A program made the translations under genes and the position numbers. This document shows, one piece after another, positions 46,606 to 58,291 of a DNA stretch of 64,000 bases. Each line of letters starts with the position of its first letter. Within the stretch, counting starts at the first letter, position 1. The notes below the pieces were generated by a model, which did no database searches, was not told where the DNA came from, and worked only from the letters and a program-made list of their open reading frames with translations. The DNA is from Amphirosellinia nigrospora (taxonomy: Eukaryota > Ascomycota > Sordariomycetes > Xylariales > Xylariaceae), in contig SCHM01000002.1 in the NCBI GenBank assembly GCA_004123355.1, forward strand, positions 10,203,569-10,267,568. The letters run 5' to 3'.

Positions 46606-49600
46606 ATGAGCCGACCACTCACATCTATCGTTGTCGCTGCTATGTGAGTTTTCCGACCCCTCCGACCATTTATTATGACGTCTCAAGGCTGATAGGTCAT
46701 CTGTTCAGTTGTTTCATCATACCAATCTTGATCGTATCAGCGAGATATTACCAGAGCGCCGCATTTGGTACGTGCCCCTTCACATCAAAGTTATGTTCGT
46801 CGTAGCTAAGCCCTCTCGCACTCAACTCAGAGCGCCCTATACATCTTTCACTTTTCGTCTTGATCTTGAGTGGCGCATTGCTACATGCGTGGTCAGGAAC
46901 CAAACTACATCAGACTCTTCCTCGCCAGACTGGCCGTGTCCCTGGCGGCCATGTTAGTCGTCGATTCGCCCCTGGGTTAACCCAGATAATGAGATTGTTC
47001 AAATCTTTCCGGCTGTCTTTCATAGACTTGCCTTCCTGGATGGTGCTACTCATAGTGAGCAGGACCCTCTTATTTTGGCGTACGATACGGACGGTACACT
47101 GTTCATGGGACGGCTTGGAGGTATGTGTCGATAGTCATCTATTCATTTCAATGGCATTCACTAACGAGCTTATCTAAATAGAACTTTGTCCCCTTGGTTA
47201 CATTAATATTGGGTGTCCCGCACTTTCAACTGATATTACCGACAAATATACGGGATACACTACTCACAAATAACAAGCCCATTCGCGCTCTGGCTCGCGA
47301 TTTTTTACTTATACTGGTCTGGGGAGCCGCTGCAGCGTATACCAACTTTATCACTGAGTGTACAACTGGAGCTATATGTCCATATGGGCTGTTCGAGCGC
47401 CTCACGCCTTTTATGCAAGCGGGTTCGACTTTTATAGACGGGCTGCTCCTCGTGCTTATCGCCCGACTCAGTCACCAATCCAAAGACCCGAATCAAACAA
47501 ATCGCCTCCTTGCCCACGTGCTTCTGGCTTCAGGTACCGTCCTGGCTGTTCTTTCTGTCGGGGGCTCCCTAACACGTGCCAATTCCCGATGGAGTGTGCT
47601 CCTCACAAGGACGTCGATGAGAGATATATTCTTAGATGGTACCCTTCTGTCTTGTGCCCTTCTTGCGGGAACCTATCTTCTGGGGTCTCTTGATCCAACG
47701 CTTGTTGCTCTACTTGCTACTACAGCAGCTATTCTGTCTCATATCGGATATAAGGTTTATACCACGACGTGGTCAGTACTTATGGGCTCCACCGTCGGTG
47801 TTGGTCTTTTTATAGGCGCGGCATTGATCATCGATTCATTATGGCCGATAGGCCCCGGGACGAGGCGAAGTGACGCATCTTCTAACACAATAAAGGTCTG
47901 CGCATTTTCCCTCTTTGCATTGTCCCTCGTCTCTGGGGCGACATATCTTCGCGGACAGAAAACTCTCTCACAACCTCCCGGCCTTGGCGATCTGATCGCT
48001 ACGTCAAGGACGCAGTCCAACGTATGGATCTCAGCCGCCCAGCGGAGCACGACATTACAAGAAGCTACTCAGGAATACCATCGCAGATACGGAATGCCAC
48101 CCCCACCAAACTTCGACAAGTGGTATGAATATGCCACTTCCCTTGAGTCCTCCATTATCGATGACTTTACCCAGATCCACACAGATCTACTGCCCTTCTG
48201 GGTGTCCCACGGCCTTGCTCAGGGAGCGAACGACATACTTGCTTGAATATCCGGCGCTTTCCGTCGGAGGATTGATCATACACGATGGCCGAATAATTAT
48301 TTCTCCCCACGTCAGAGGAACGCATAGATGGATGCTCGAGAAAATGGAGAGCATGATTGAGCCATTCGCTCAATGGCTGCCGGACATGCAGCTCGCCTTC
48401 AATTTGGACGATGAATGTCGAGTGTCTGTCCCATATAATGACTTCAAGACTTATAAGGAGGAGGGTGTTGAGACTCAAAAGCGGCTAGCCACCCAGTCAA
48501 TGTATCACGGCTTTGAGGCCGGAAGACATAGCATATGGCCGTCGTCGTCGCTGATACTTGACGAAACACAAAGTGAGCAGCTTTGGCAGAAAAAGTCGTC
48601 ATACTTCGAGAATTGGTCCAAGTCCCCTATATTTTCGCATTGGGTCGCCCCTACTTGTGCCGCAGATGCACAAGCTAACATCGGTTCCTGGTGGAATCGA
48701 AAAGCGAAGTGCCCGTGGTGTGCAGCGCCACATACGATCAATGGTCTCGTGTCGAACTGGACTCTATCCGGCGACCTATGTCATCAGCCGGATCTGGCTT
48801 ACCTTCATGGCTTCCTCTCGTCGCCGTCAGCCATGGCATCAACCCACGATCTTTTCCTTTATTTAGTCAAAGCCGTTTGTCAAACTTTGCAGACATCGTA
48901 TACCCAAGCCGTGGAATTTTGGCGAAAAAGTTCAATATGATAATGAACGAAGCATACCGTGGCAAGAGAAGCTCAACAGTGTTTTTTGGAGAGGTGCGTC
49001 ATCTGATGGCTTTGCTCAGCATGGAGCCTGGCAAGGCTTTCTACGAGCTCGCTTCGTTCATGCTTCACAGAAAGTGAAAGCACTCCTCGACAAGACGACG
49101 ACCCAGGGTGCCTCTTCACCAAAACCCTAGAGAGCCGTCTCCTCGTCAGTCAACTACCTGGTCCTAATTAATGTGTCGTTTGTGGGCGACTTCAGCCGCT
49201 GCGACGAACGTGACTGTGTCGCCGAGAAGACTGTCTTCTATGGAAGCTCGACGGCAGATCCGCCACCGTCGGTCGATTTCCAAGAACACTGGCATCATCG
49301 GCACCTCTTCGACCTCGATGGCGCAGGCTTCAGCGGGCGCTTCCTGCCTTTCATCGAGAGCGGTCCCTGCCGTACCGGGTCGCTCTGTTCCGCACCTGGT
49401 GGGAGGAACGCGTTCACGCGTGGCGGCATTTGTGCCTGTCGGACACTAGTAGCACGAGCTCTACGACCTGTTCACGTTCTTTGGTGGGAGAGGGGAGGAG
49501 AGGGGGTAGATTGCGGCGAAGGGGAGTGAATGGGCTCGCAAGGTTTTGAGGAAAGAGGACATGCAAATATATATGTTGTCGGCTACTGCTGGGAATGGGG

Positions 49601-49646
49601 TCGGGTTGTAGATGATCAGCGGGAGGAGCTTGGATTTGTAATGTGA
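46606..49646 (+). CDS. CAP10-type glycosyltransferase (GT90), multi-pass membrane form
   Basis: The N-terminal third is membrane-rich: after MSRPLTSIVVAAM (intron 46644-46695) come ERRIWYVPLHIKVMF, then from 47194 a series of hydrophobic helices (DFLLILVWGAAAAYTNFI, GLLLVLIARL, VLLASGTVLAVLSV, LVALLATTAAILSHI). The C-terminal half is the CAP10 domain: YGMPPPPNFDKWYEYA, DLLPFW, MQLAFNLDDECRVSVP, VNVSFVGDFSRC-like and HLFDLDGAGFSGRFLPFIES, then WWEERVHAWRH. CAP10 proteins add sugars (for example xylose in cryptococcal capsule synthesis); the acceptor here is unknown. A second intron starts at about 47121 (GTATGT) and ends near 47181. At least six single-base breaks occur (for example near 46920, 48205, 48905 and 49580), so the exact protein is uncertain, but the order of motifs is complete. 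Confidence 0.8.
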
Positions 49647-49923
49647 TGGGAAATTTCAGTGTAACGAATTGTCTCTACTTTCAACTGTTAACAGTTATGT
49701 ACCTAATTCATACTGCCTCACGGACCAGCTCTTCGCTGGTCGGCTTTTCACATAAAAAACTCATCGTTTTACTTGGTCGTAAACTCCTTCACTAAAAACA
49801 AAAGGATAGATCATTTAATCTAACATGAATTGCTAGAACGGATAGGAGACAACGAGGTCCCAACCTGTCTCCTAGGTATCTAATGCCTTCTCGGTCCAAC
49901 ATAAGCATCAATGAGCGCGTCAT

Positions 49924-51040
49924 TTAAGACACCTGCCTAAGCTGTGATCCTCTATTTATTTCTTCTTCTTTCGCATCAAGTATGACCTCATTTATCCAAC
50001 AGCGATCTATCATAAGAACACTCCCGATACCCCATCCCTCATCTCCTATCCTCGCCAACGGAGGAAAATCCAGCACGAGCGAGATCTCGTTAAAGTAATC
50101 CGGCTCCCCATCCCTACAGAAACCCAAGTTCTCAAACAAGCGGATGCTCCCGGCATTATCAGCATGGATCTTCGCGACAAGCCTCTTCATCCTCGCAGTC
50201 TGTACCCCGCGGCGGCGCTGCTATACTCCCCCATAATCCCCTCACGATTCCCCACCAGGAACCGTATGAACGCGCGCACGGCGGCCGCGCCGAGACCTCT
50301 CCTTCTGTGTTCGGGCGCCGCGATCATGATGTCTACCTCGCCCTTGACATAGCGTGCCCCTCCCCCTCTTTACCGCCATCCACGCCCCCGTCTGCATCCT
50401 CGTCGTCGTCGTCGAGAGGCGTCAGAAACAGATTCACATCCCCCACCATGCGGAGCGGCGTATCGTCTTCTCCTCCGGCACGAACCGCGCCCGTGCCGTT
50501 ATCCTCCGAGATGGCGGCGGCGGGCTGGCATACGATGAACGTCAGCTTGTCGTGCGCCGTGCGCCACGACTGCTGGTTCTCGTACTCCTCTTCTAGCGTC
50601 AGGAGGTCTGAGGCTGTTGCTTGGCGGAGGGACTGGATAGCTTTATCGTTAGATGGGCTGATTTAAGCACCTAAGAGACAACAAATATCTAGATGAAATT
50701 TTTGAAATGTTCCTTTAATATCAAGAAATATATAAACGAGTGGGTAGTGCAAAGCGTTAGAGAGAGAAAGCGAGGCATTACGGAGGAATATGCGCAAAAA
50801 TCGACGTTAGAGAAAGTTGAGAGAAGAATCTTGCCTCACCTCGTTCTGCATCCACTCATGATATCGCTCGACGTGATGCGCGTCATAGGGCACGAGGAGG
50901 ATCTTTGAGGTCGAAATGGCTGTGTCCAATCATGTATGAGTTAAAAAAAAAGCTTCCGATGTGGGTTTCGCGCCGCCAGATGAAGCGGAACCATGCGCTT
51001 GTTCGACAAATAACTTACCTATATTCTCATTGACCTTCAT
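49924..51040 (-). CDS. GNAT acetyltransferase, NAT9-like
   Basis: Three exons: 51040-51019 (MKVNENI), 50919-50840 and 50632-49924. Introns of 99 and 207 nt use GTAAGT and GTGAGG donors; the second has a CTAAC branch site 14 bases before its CAG. Features in order: ILLVPYDAHHVERYHEWMQN (typical NAT9 start), EEEYENQQSWRTAHDKLTFI, an Asp/Gly-rich insert, then DIMIAAPEHRRRGLGAAAVR with the acetyl-CoA binding R/Q-x-x-G-x-G/A motif, and HADNAGSIRLFENLGF. Two missing bases (near 50345 and 50180) restore 270 residues. NAT9 homologues acetylate or otherwise act on tubulin in animals; the fungal role is not known. The STOP at 49924-49926 follows SQLRQVS. Confidence 0.82.
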
Positions 51041-51392
51041 TGTGCAACAGAAAATAAGACGCGTAAGCTAGATTGTATCGGCATACAATTCATGTGCCCG
51101 TAAGTGAGTGCTCTCACTGTACGGAAGTGAAAATTGGGGTGATGGGAGAAGTGGGGACTCCTCTTGGTGTTTTTTTTTTCACTTCGGTGTGCTACGGACA
51201 TCAATGCTATTAAGCTGCGTCGTCACCCCATATATAAATAGGATATAATGAATCGTATTTCTAGGGTATCATTTTGATTAAGCAGTGCGCATCTTTTACG
51301 TCGTCTTACGTGTAAATACAGCATGCGCTGAGTGGCGTAATTCGAACCATCTATATACATTCTTACACATTTCTAGTCTAGTCTAGAATATT
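51041..51392. other. Intergenic, no gene seen
   Basis: About 350 bases between the 5' end of the NAT9-like gene and the 3' end of the tRNA synthetase gene. Nothing recognisable. Confidence 0.5.
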
Positions 51393-53069
51393 TTAGTCCT
51401 CAACGGGTAAAATTGGGAAGAGGCTGCCCGCAGCTCCAGTGCCAAGGGGTACCGATGGAGTGCCGTACGAATCATCTGCATAGAGCACCGCATCCGCAAG
51501 GCTTCGTCGGCTGGGGTCGACACCAAGTCTATCGAGGAGCTCTGACGACTTCTCGGGTATGAAGGGTTGCAAAAGGATACCCACGATGCGCAGAGATTCT
51601 GCGGCCATAAAGACAGCTTGGTCGATAGTGGCCGTATCGTCTTTCTCAGTCTTCTCCCACGGCGCACAATCTGAGAAGAATTTATTGGTCTGCCTTGTCG
51701 ATTAGTCACGTATCATCACAGGACCAAATTAGAGCATAGAAGAAAATTAAAAAGAAAAAAAAACACTAACAGCATAGACAACGTCCATGATCCCCTCGAG
51801 TGCCCGGCGCAGGTTTAAGTCATTCATTTGGCCATCGGTTCGTTTCACGATCTCTTCTAATAATGCCTTATGCTGCTCTACAGGGGCAATAACGGTGAAA
51901 ACTTCTCCTTTGTCATGTGTTCCACGGCTTGCCTCACGCTCCATTTCTTCGGCCGCGTAACTCGGTTGAGTAGGTTGCCCAACCCGCCCTGCAGCCCCTT
52001 TTTGTATTTCTCGACAATGAAGGCGTTATCGTAGTTGGCATCATCAGCGAGGTGACCGCTATACATCAGATAGTACCGCATCGTATCCACGCCCCAGCGA
52101 TCTAGGGCAAAGAAAGGATTGACGACGTTTCCGATTGACTTCGACATTTTCTGATTGCTCATCAGCCAATGACCGTGACTGAGCACCTGCTTCGGCAAGG
52201 GGAGGTCCAAGGCCATCAGAAAAGCCGGCCAGTATATGCAGTGGAATCGAATAATGTCTTTGCCAACGACGTGGACGTCAGCAGGCCAGCCCCTGTGTGC
52301 TCGGAGCCCGGCTGCCAGTAGGGATATCCGGCTACGGTGATGTAGTTCACGAGAGCATCCAGCCAGACGTAAATTGTCTGACTGGGATCGTCGGGCACAG
52401 GTATGCCCAGTCCAGGCGGCTGGCGGGGCGGGAGATAGAGAGGTCCTCGAGGTTGTTCTCGACCCACCTAATGACCTCGTCGAACCGGCTGCTGGGCACC
52501 ACCCAGTCCGGGTAATCCCGGTAGAACTGCAGCAGCCTGTCACGGAAAGCGGTCAGGCGGAAGTGGTAGTTCCTCTCCTCGGTCCACTCGACGGCGTTGC
52601 CTGTCTCGACCGAGGCGATAAAGCTCTTGCCGGTCACGGGCGACACGCGCTTCTCGACCATGTTGTCGGGGTAGAATGTCTCGTCGCTGACGCAGTACCA
52701 GCCCTCGTGCTTGTTTTCGTAGACGTAGCCGCTGTCGCGCAGGCGGGCCCAGAAGTATTCGACGGCATCGCGGTGCTCGGGTCGGTGGTGCGGATGAAGT
52801 GGTCGTTGGCGATGTTGGCGCGCTTGGCGAGATCCTTGAATGTCTCGGCATTGGCGTCGCAGAGGGCCTTTGGTTGTAGGTCCTGTAGCTCAGCGGCGCG
52901 CTGGATCTTCATACCGTGCTCGTCGGTGCCGGTGCTCAGGTAGGCCTGTCGGCCCTTCAGAACCTGCCATCGCTTGAGGACGTCGGCGACGAGCATGGAA
53001 TAGAGGTGGCCGACGTGGGGGAGGCATTGACGTAGAAGATGGGCGTCGTCACGTAGTACGGCTTGTCGC

Positions 53070-53104
<35 letters not shown>

Positions 53105-53256
53105 GACAACTTTCCGCCGCCGCCGCCGCCGCTACTGAAGTGCATCTGAGTCGCTCGATGGGCGCTGCACGACTGGCACATCCAGCCATTGCGCCGGATC
53201 GACACCGTCCTGAGCGCCAAAATCCGCCGACTGGAGGCCCTCATGAGACGCTCCAT
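51393..53256 (-). CDS. MSM1: Methionyl-tRNA synthetase, mitochondrial
   Basis: Class I synthetase charging mitochondrial tRNA-Met. The N-terminus ([20 protein letters not shown]) is Arg-rich and lacks acids, as a mitochondrial presequence should. It is followed by a Gly run and an 11-Gln run. The HIGH-type motif [10 protein letters not shown] comes after PIFYVNA, and the KMSKS motif is in [13 protein letters not shown]. Other family blocks: [36 protein letters not shown] and [20 protein letters not shown]. One intron, 51770-51690 (GTTAGT...AAGGCAG), joins DVVYA/TNKFFSD. Five missing bases were inferred (near 53020 in a C run, 52790, 52440, 52280 and 51930); correcting them gives 595 residues. 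Confidence 0.92.
53071..53102. repeat. (CTG)n/(CAG)n microsatellite in MSM1
   Basis: A pure CTG run on the plus strand encodes 11 Gln residues on the minus strand, placed between the presequence and the catalytic domain of the mitochondrial synthetase. The tract is in frame and followed by [13 protein letters not shown]. Confidence 0.9.
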
Positions 53257-53908
53257 GGCCTCGCGTCGATAGTGGACCTAACCCAACTATGTTTTCGTGG
53301 GCAAGCGTCGCAGCTCTTCTGTTGTAGTCAAAGATATAAGTAGTCTATAGTCTACCGTCTATCTATAGAAGCTGCTGTATAACTTTTTTGGCCATTACAC
53401 ACAGTGCGCCCCACTTCACGGCGTCTATTGTGGGTGAAAATGGAAAGCCGGACACTCAGTCATTTTTATTCATCGTTGTCTCTACGCCCTGTCTTTTTGT
53501 TCTTGACTAATATACACTTCCTTCCATCGCAGTAGTTCGCCCGTCCTCTACGACCTAGCCTTGCAGTCTCAAATGCCTATCTCTCGCAAGATATAGGCAA
53601 GAATGGGGCGTAGAATGGTTTTTTCCACTTCGAGCAAGATTGAGCCCGCCCCATGAGAGCCTAGAGTCATCTCGAGAAAATGCAGAAACAAGAAATGAGA
53701 GGGCATCATCATCCGTACAACGCCCCATATTATTGATTACCTACCAGCGTAGGAATATGACCCTCTCTCACAACGCCCGAGGCTCAACCAGATCGGAGAA
53801 AAAGAAGAGAAGGAGCCCAAAATCACTCTTCAAAGGCCCTGAGCCCATGTATACTTAGTAGGAAATGATCTCACTGTGCCGTAGACCATGGCAAGCTCAA
53901 GCTCAAGC
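53257..53908. other. Intergenic, no gene seen
   Basis: About 650 bases between the 5' end of MSM1 and the 3' end of RAD16, both on the minus strand. It holds the MSM1 promoter. Plus-strand ORFs are not protein-like. Confidence 0.5.
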
Positions 53909-56900
53909 TCAAGTTCTCAAGATCCTCGGAAGAAACGAGAGGTCGCCAGCAGTAAGGGATTCCATAGCCGCATCGTCCGAGTTGATGGTGGAGTGAATCA
54001 TGTGCGTTTTCTTCTCCTGAAGAAGAACCATTCTGCTCTCAACCGAATCCTCAATGCAGAGACGTGTAATCGTACACGGACGGGTCTGACCAATGCGATG
54101 ACAACGGTCGGCCGACTGCCATTCGGCGGCCGGTTCCACCACCTAGGTATGCAGTTAGCCGATGGCCACGTAAAGCGCTCACCATAGAGAGAGAGAGAGA
54201 GAGAGAGAGAAGACATAAACTTACGGTCAACAATAAAAACCTGTGATGCCTCAGTCAAGTTGAGCGCGACACCACCTGCCTTCAGGGATACAAGGAAACA
54301 CTCCACCTCGGGCTTCTCCATAAAGTGTTTAATAGACGCTTGGCGTTGTGCCGGCGTCATGCTGCCATCCAACATGACAGTCGTGATACCAGCCCGCCGG
54401 AGCCGCCACTCGATGAGTTGGAGCATTGTAGTGAACTGTGAGAAGATGATCGATTTGTGAGACGCGTTGTCAGATCTCAGTCTATGCAGTTCGTGAACCA
54501 GCAACTCGATCTTAGAAGACGATGTCCAGTTTTCCATCTTGATCCGATTGATGATGGATGATTTTTTGACCAACGACTCGTCCTGCTCAATGCTGGGCTG
54601 CTCGAGATCGATTGACAGTGGAATGTGGCATCGTGGGCAATCGGGCTCATCTTGCGAAGCGAGATAGCTCGCGGCACACTGGCGGCAGAAGTCGTGCTTG
54701 CATTTGGACCGAATCGCTTCCTCGGCAGGTTCGTCACAAATGCAGCAGACCATGATGTTCTGCCCGCCTTCTCCAGACTTTTTGAGAATTAGATCGGGGT
54801 GATCGGCCACCTGACGCATCTGCATGATCAACCCAAAGATGTTGGCATAGTTGTTCAGAAGAACACCTTGAGCTACATAGGTATTGAACTGCCGTTCCGT
54901 GTTGGACATGATGCTACTAGCAAAGTCGTTCTCTTCTTCACCAAAAAACTGCCGGTCGACATTGATCTCTTTGACTGGCAGTTCCATGACATTGGTGTGA
55001 TCTTTTTTGAGACGACGCAGCATGATCCGATTGGTCAAGAGACGGAGCTTTCTGAAAGCTTCTTTACCTGTGCCGGTGTTGCCATATTTCTGAATCGGAT
55101 TCAGAAGCTCCTGGTTGAAGACAGATACGTGGCGCATTGAATAATGGTCACCTTGAGTCACTGTTAGGAGAGAATGGATATTCAAGAAGAAGGGAACTCA
55201 CAATGCTTGCATCTGCCCTCCTCAGTCATGGCCCACTCGAGATTAGAGCAGGGGCAGTCCTTGCAAAAGTAGGAGGCATACGGCGCAATTTCGAGGAATC
55301 GAATCAGTGAGAAAAACTCTCCAATACGGTTCTGGAGTGGTGTTCCAGTCAAGCACCAGCGATATGTCACGTTCAAAGCGAAACAAGCTCTAGCTGTCAT
55401 CGTTGTGCGCGTCTATTCCATACGGTTAGCTTCGGTGTCGGGCGAGACCCATAGGTTAAAACGTACCTTAATGCAGTGGGCTTCGTCAAGGATTACACGA
55501 TGAAATTTGATCTGATGTATAACACTCTTCTCTTTATACATCCCATCCTTCCGTCGGATGCCCTTTTCTTGTTTGCGATAAAGTGATTCAAGACTGTTGT
55601 AGGACATGATGATGACATCAAATTTCTTCAGCTCTTTCGCTGTCAAGTTCTTGGCTTTGGCGTTTGTTCCATGGAAGACGATTGTCTTTAGTACGTTCCC
55701 AGTGTAGGTGGCAATTTCGTCCTGCCACTGCCCTAGAGCAACCGGCGGGAGGAGAACCAATGTTGGGACCTTAGATGGGAAGTCGGACATGATGAGTGAA
55801 ACAGCTTGAATGGTCTTGCCTAGACCCATCTCGTCACCGAGTAAACCACCCTTCCATGACGTCTGCTCCATCGCCTTCATCCATGCTAAGCCTTGGAGCT
55901 GGAAAGGCTTGAGTTGAAGAGAAATCGTATCAGGTTGCGTAGCTATGCCCGCATTCAAGTCTGGCATATTCTCGAGATCTTGCCACATTGTTCTAAGCTC
56001 CGGATGGTTTGCCTCCAGCCTAATTCTGTCGTTCTTAGTACGCCTAACCTGTGTTCTTCTACGAGGTACCCCATTTGTGATATTGGCTGGATTAATTGGA
56101 TTCGTTGGGACTACATTTGCATTTCCAGTCCCATCATCCTCACTACTCAATTCAGACGTATCCGAAGCAGCGTCAAACCCGTCTTCATCCAGTAGAGGAA
56201 TGTGCTCCTGGTCATCAACACCGTCGTCGTCACCATCGTCGTCGTCGCCATCGTCATCATTCTCATCGACGTCTGAATTCGAAGCAAGCTTTCGACTGCG
56301 GGTAGCCGCTAGATTAGATGTTTTCTGTTTTTTACGTGGCTGTGGGTTTAAACCAGTGGCAACCGAGTCGCCGTCAGAATCGTCACGAGACGAAGTATAG
56401 TCAGGTGAAAATGGGCGCTTCAAATTAGCTCTGGAAAGGCGTTTAGCAGGTGCTTCGCTTTCAGAGCCATCGGCGATCGAAAGCTTGTTGGCATCCTTTC
56501 GTTGGATTGGAATAATGAGCCCGGTCGTCAGAGCCTTCTGGTCCTCCTCACGCTGTAGCTGGCGAGCGAGAGTTGCGCTAGCAGAGTGATCTTCTTCGCC
56601 AAAGAGCTCGCCATATTCATCTGAATCATCATTATATGATGGGATAGAGCGACGCTGCCGCTGGGAGCGGGTGCGAACGGACAAATGCGATGCCACCTCA
56701 TTGTCATCATGGTCGGGAAGAGGATCATCGGGCAACTCGAGGGTTAGGCGACCTCGACGGGGACGGCCGGAAGTGATAGAGGTAGATGTAGAGGCATCGA
56801 TAGTGTCCTTAGCGGGAGGCGCGGTGTAACTGCATTGCTGGTCGCTGGCGTAGAGTATTCGCCATCTGAAGCGTTGGTCAGAGGGGTGGCGCCGAAGAAG

Positions 56901-57092
56901 CAGAGTCACTACTGCCTGCCGCAGGAATCGCAAGTTGGTTCTTGGGTGGTCTACCTCGGCGCTTCTTAGGAGGGTCGATGGGTGTCGCTGCAAGTTCCTG
57001 TTGGCGTTGCTCCTCAGCTTGAAGCTCATCCAAGCCGCTGCAGCAGCCAAGGCTCTGGCAGTGCCAGTAGATCGTCTGGTGCGCGGCGCCAT
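53909..57092 (-). CDS. RAD16: DNA repair helicase Rad16 (SNF2 ATPase with RING finger)
   Basis: Rad16 with Rad7 forms the NEF4 complex for global-genome nucleotide excision repair. From [10 protein letters not shown] (57092): an AT-hook-like KKRRGRPPK in the early region, a long acidic linker (56450-56100, with runs of Asp), then the SNF2 core with [19 protein letters not shown] (Walker A), ILDEAHCIK (DEAH box), [19 protein letters not shown], a Cys cluster (FCKDCPCSN), a C3HC4 RING ([20 protein letters not shown] to CPRCH) inserted between helicase lobes, [18 protein letters not shown] and [13 protein letters not shown]. Introns: 55466-55413, one near 55199-55150 and one at 54224-54143 that contains a GA microsatellite. 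Frame breaks near 57030, 56880, 56820, 54130 and 53925 split the N- and C-termini; the core is intact. The stop is at about 53917 if the last break is corrected. Confidence 0.93.
54186..54210. repeat. (GA)n microsatellite inside a RAD16 intron
   Basis: About 12 GA units (CT on the coding strand) lie just after the GTAAGT donor of the last RAD16 intron. On the coding strand this is a pyrimidine tract, so length changes could affect splicing. Confidence 0.85.
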
Positions 57093-58291
57093 GGCACACA
57101 AATGGCTGTGGTGAAGATGTGCAACAAACCTGGCCAAAGAACGGCGAGGCTGAAATTAAGTATTGTAGGAAGAGGTTAAAGACGGGATGAGGTAGGGTTG
57201 CGAATTGCACCCGAAAAACTTGGAGGTTGTCACCAGAGCCAACAAAATGAGAGAGGGTTGGCTGTCTAGTCACATTAAGAAACAAAGGCAGAAAAAGGAC
57301 GGGATTAAAAAGTTGGAAGTACAACAATGGGTGGAAGGGGAAAAAAAGAAAAGTGATGGCAAAGTCTCACTCGTCGCTAATAGCAACTTGCGTCCCTTGC
57401 ACACCAGCAACCAGCAACTCAGGTAACTTAGGTAGGTAGCGCACCTGCTAGTCGCAGTTACTTGGAGGGGTACCCTACGACCTGGTACCTGGTCAGCATT
57501 TCCATTAACGCGCCCCTGGCTCTACAAAGCGCGAGATCACGTGATGCAAAGGGGGTGAAGATTAAGAGCCAGAGCCAATCACCGGCTCCAAAAGCTAATT
57601 AATATCCTTGGAGGTCCCGCTAGCATGATAGATAGCTCCTAGGCAAGGGCGCCTGCAAGCTCTTTACACGCCACCCATGCAACTAAGGTATGTACTGGTA
57701 CATCCGCCCTGAACTACAGGCAACAGCCGCAGAGCCCATGGAGCTATGTAGGTACTGTTGCACAACGATACCTCTACAAGGAAAGTGAGGAAGGAGCGTA
57801 CTATTGCGCCGCGTCAACTCAAACGTGCGTGCGCCCTTATTTCTTTTTGCATCAGATTTGCCACAACAAAGACCTACCTACCTACCTACCTACCTACCTA
57901 CTTACCTAACCTTAGCAACCCCTGGCAACCACCAGATACCTGTAAATCAGACCTACCTTAGTTAGCCCTTGCCTTCGGAACCTACGTGATTTGCAGTGGG
58001 CGATGTTTTCTGTTTCTGCAACCCTTCGTTTTGACTTCGGTCTCTTCTCGTGAGCCTTGGTCCTACGTCGGCTCGCTTCTCCTTAATAATACCTCTGCTA
58101 CCTCTGCCTCATTGCACAAATCCAACAAATCTCCTTCTTTGCCGGACGTCTTTTGCGGACAGGCCTCGCTCACTTAGCCACCTCTGCGATCAACTCATTG
58201 GGCACGCTGCATGACCTTGTGCCATCCTCTCTGCACCTCTCATCTCCACCAACATATTTCATTCAATTCGCCAACTCAGTGATTATTAATC
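57093..58291. promoter_or_regulatory. Shared RAD16-RAD7 divergent promoter region
   Basis: 1.2 kb between the two divergent start codons. It contains an (ACCT)n tract at 57871-57908, a related TTAGGTAGGTAG stretch near 57428, and C/T-rich sequence just before RAD7. No yeast-type damage-response element could be confirmed by eye. A bidirectional promoter is inferred from geometry. Confidence 0.6.
57871..57908. repeat. (ACCT)n tandem repeat
   Basis: About nine tetranucleotide units, the last two imperfect, in the RAD16-RAD7 intergenic region, 384-421 bases before the RAD7 start. Confidence 0.9.
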
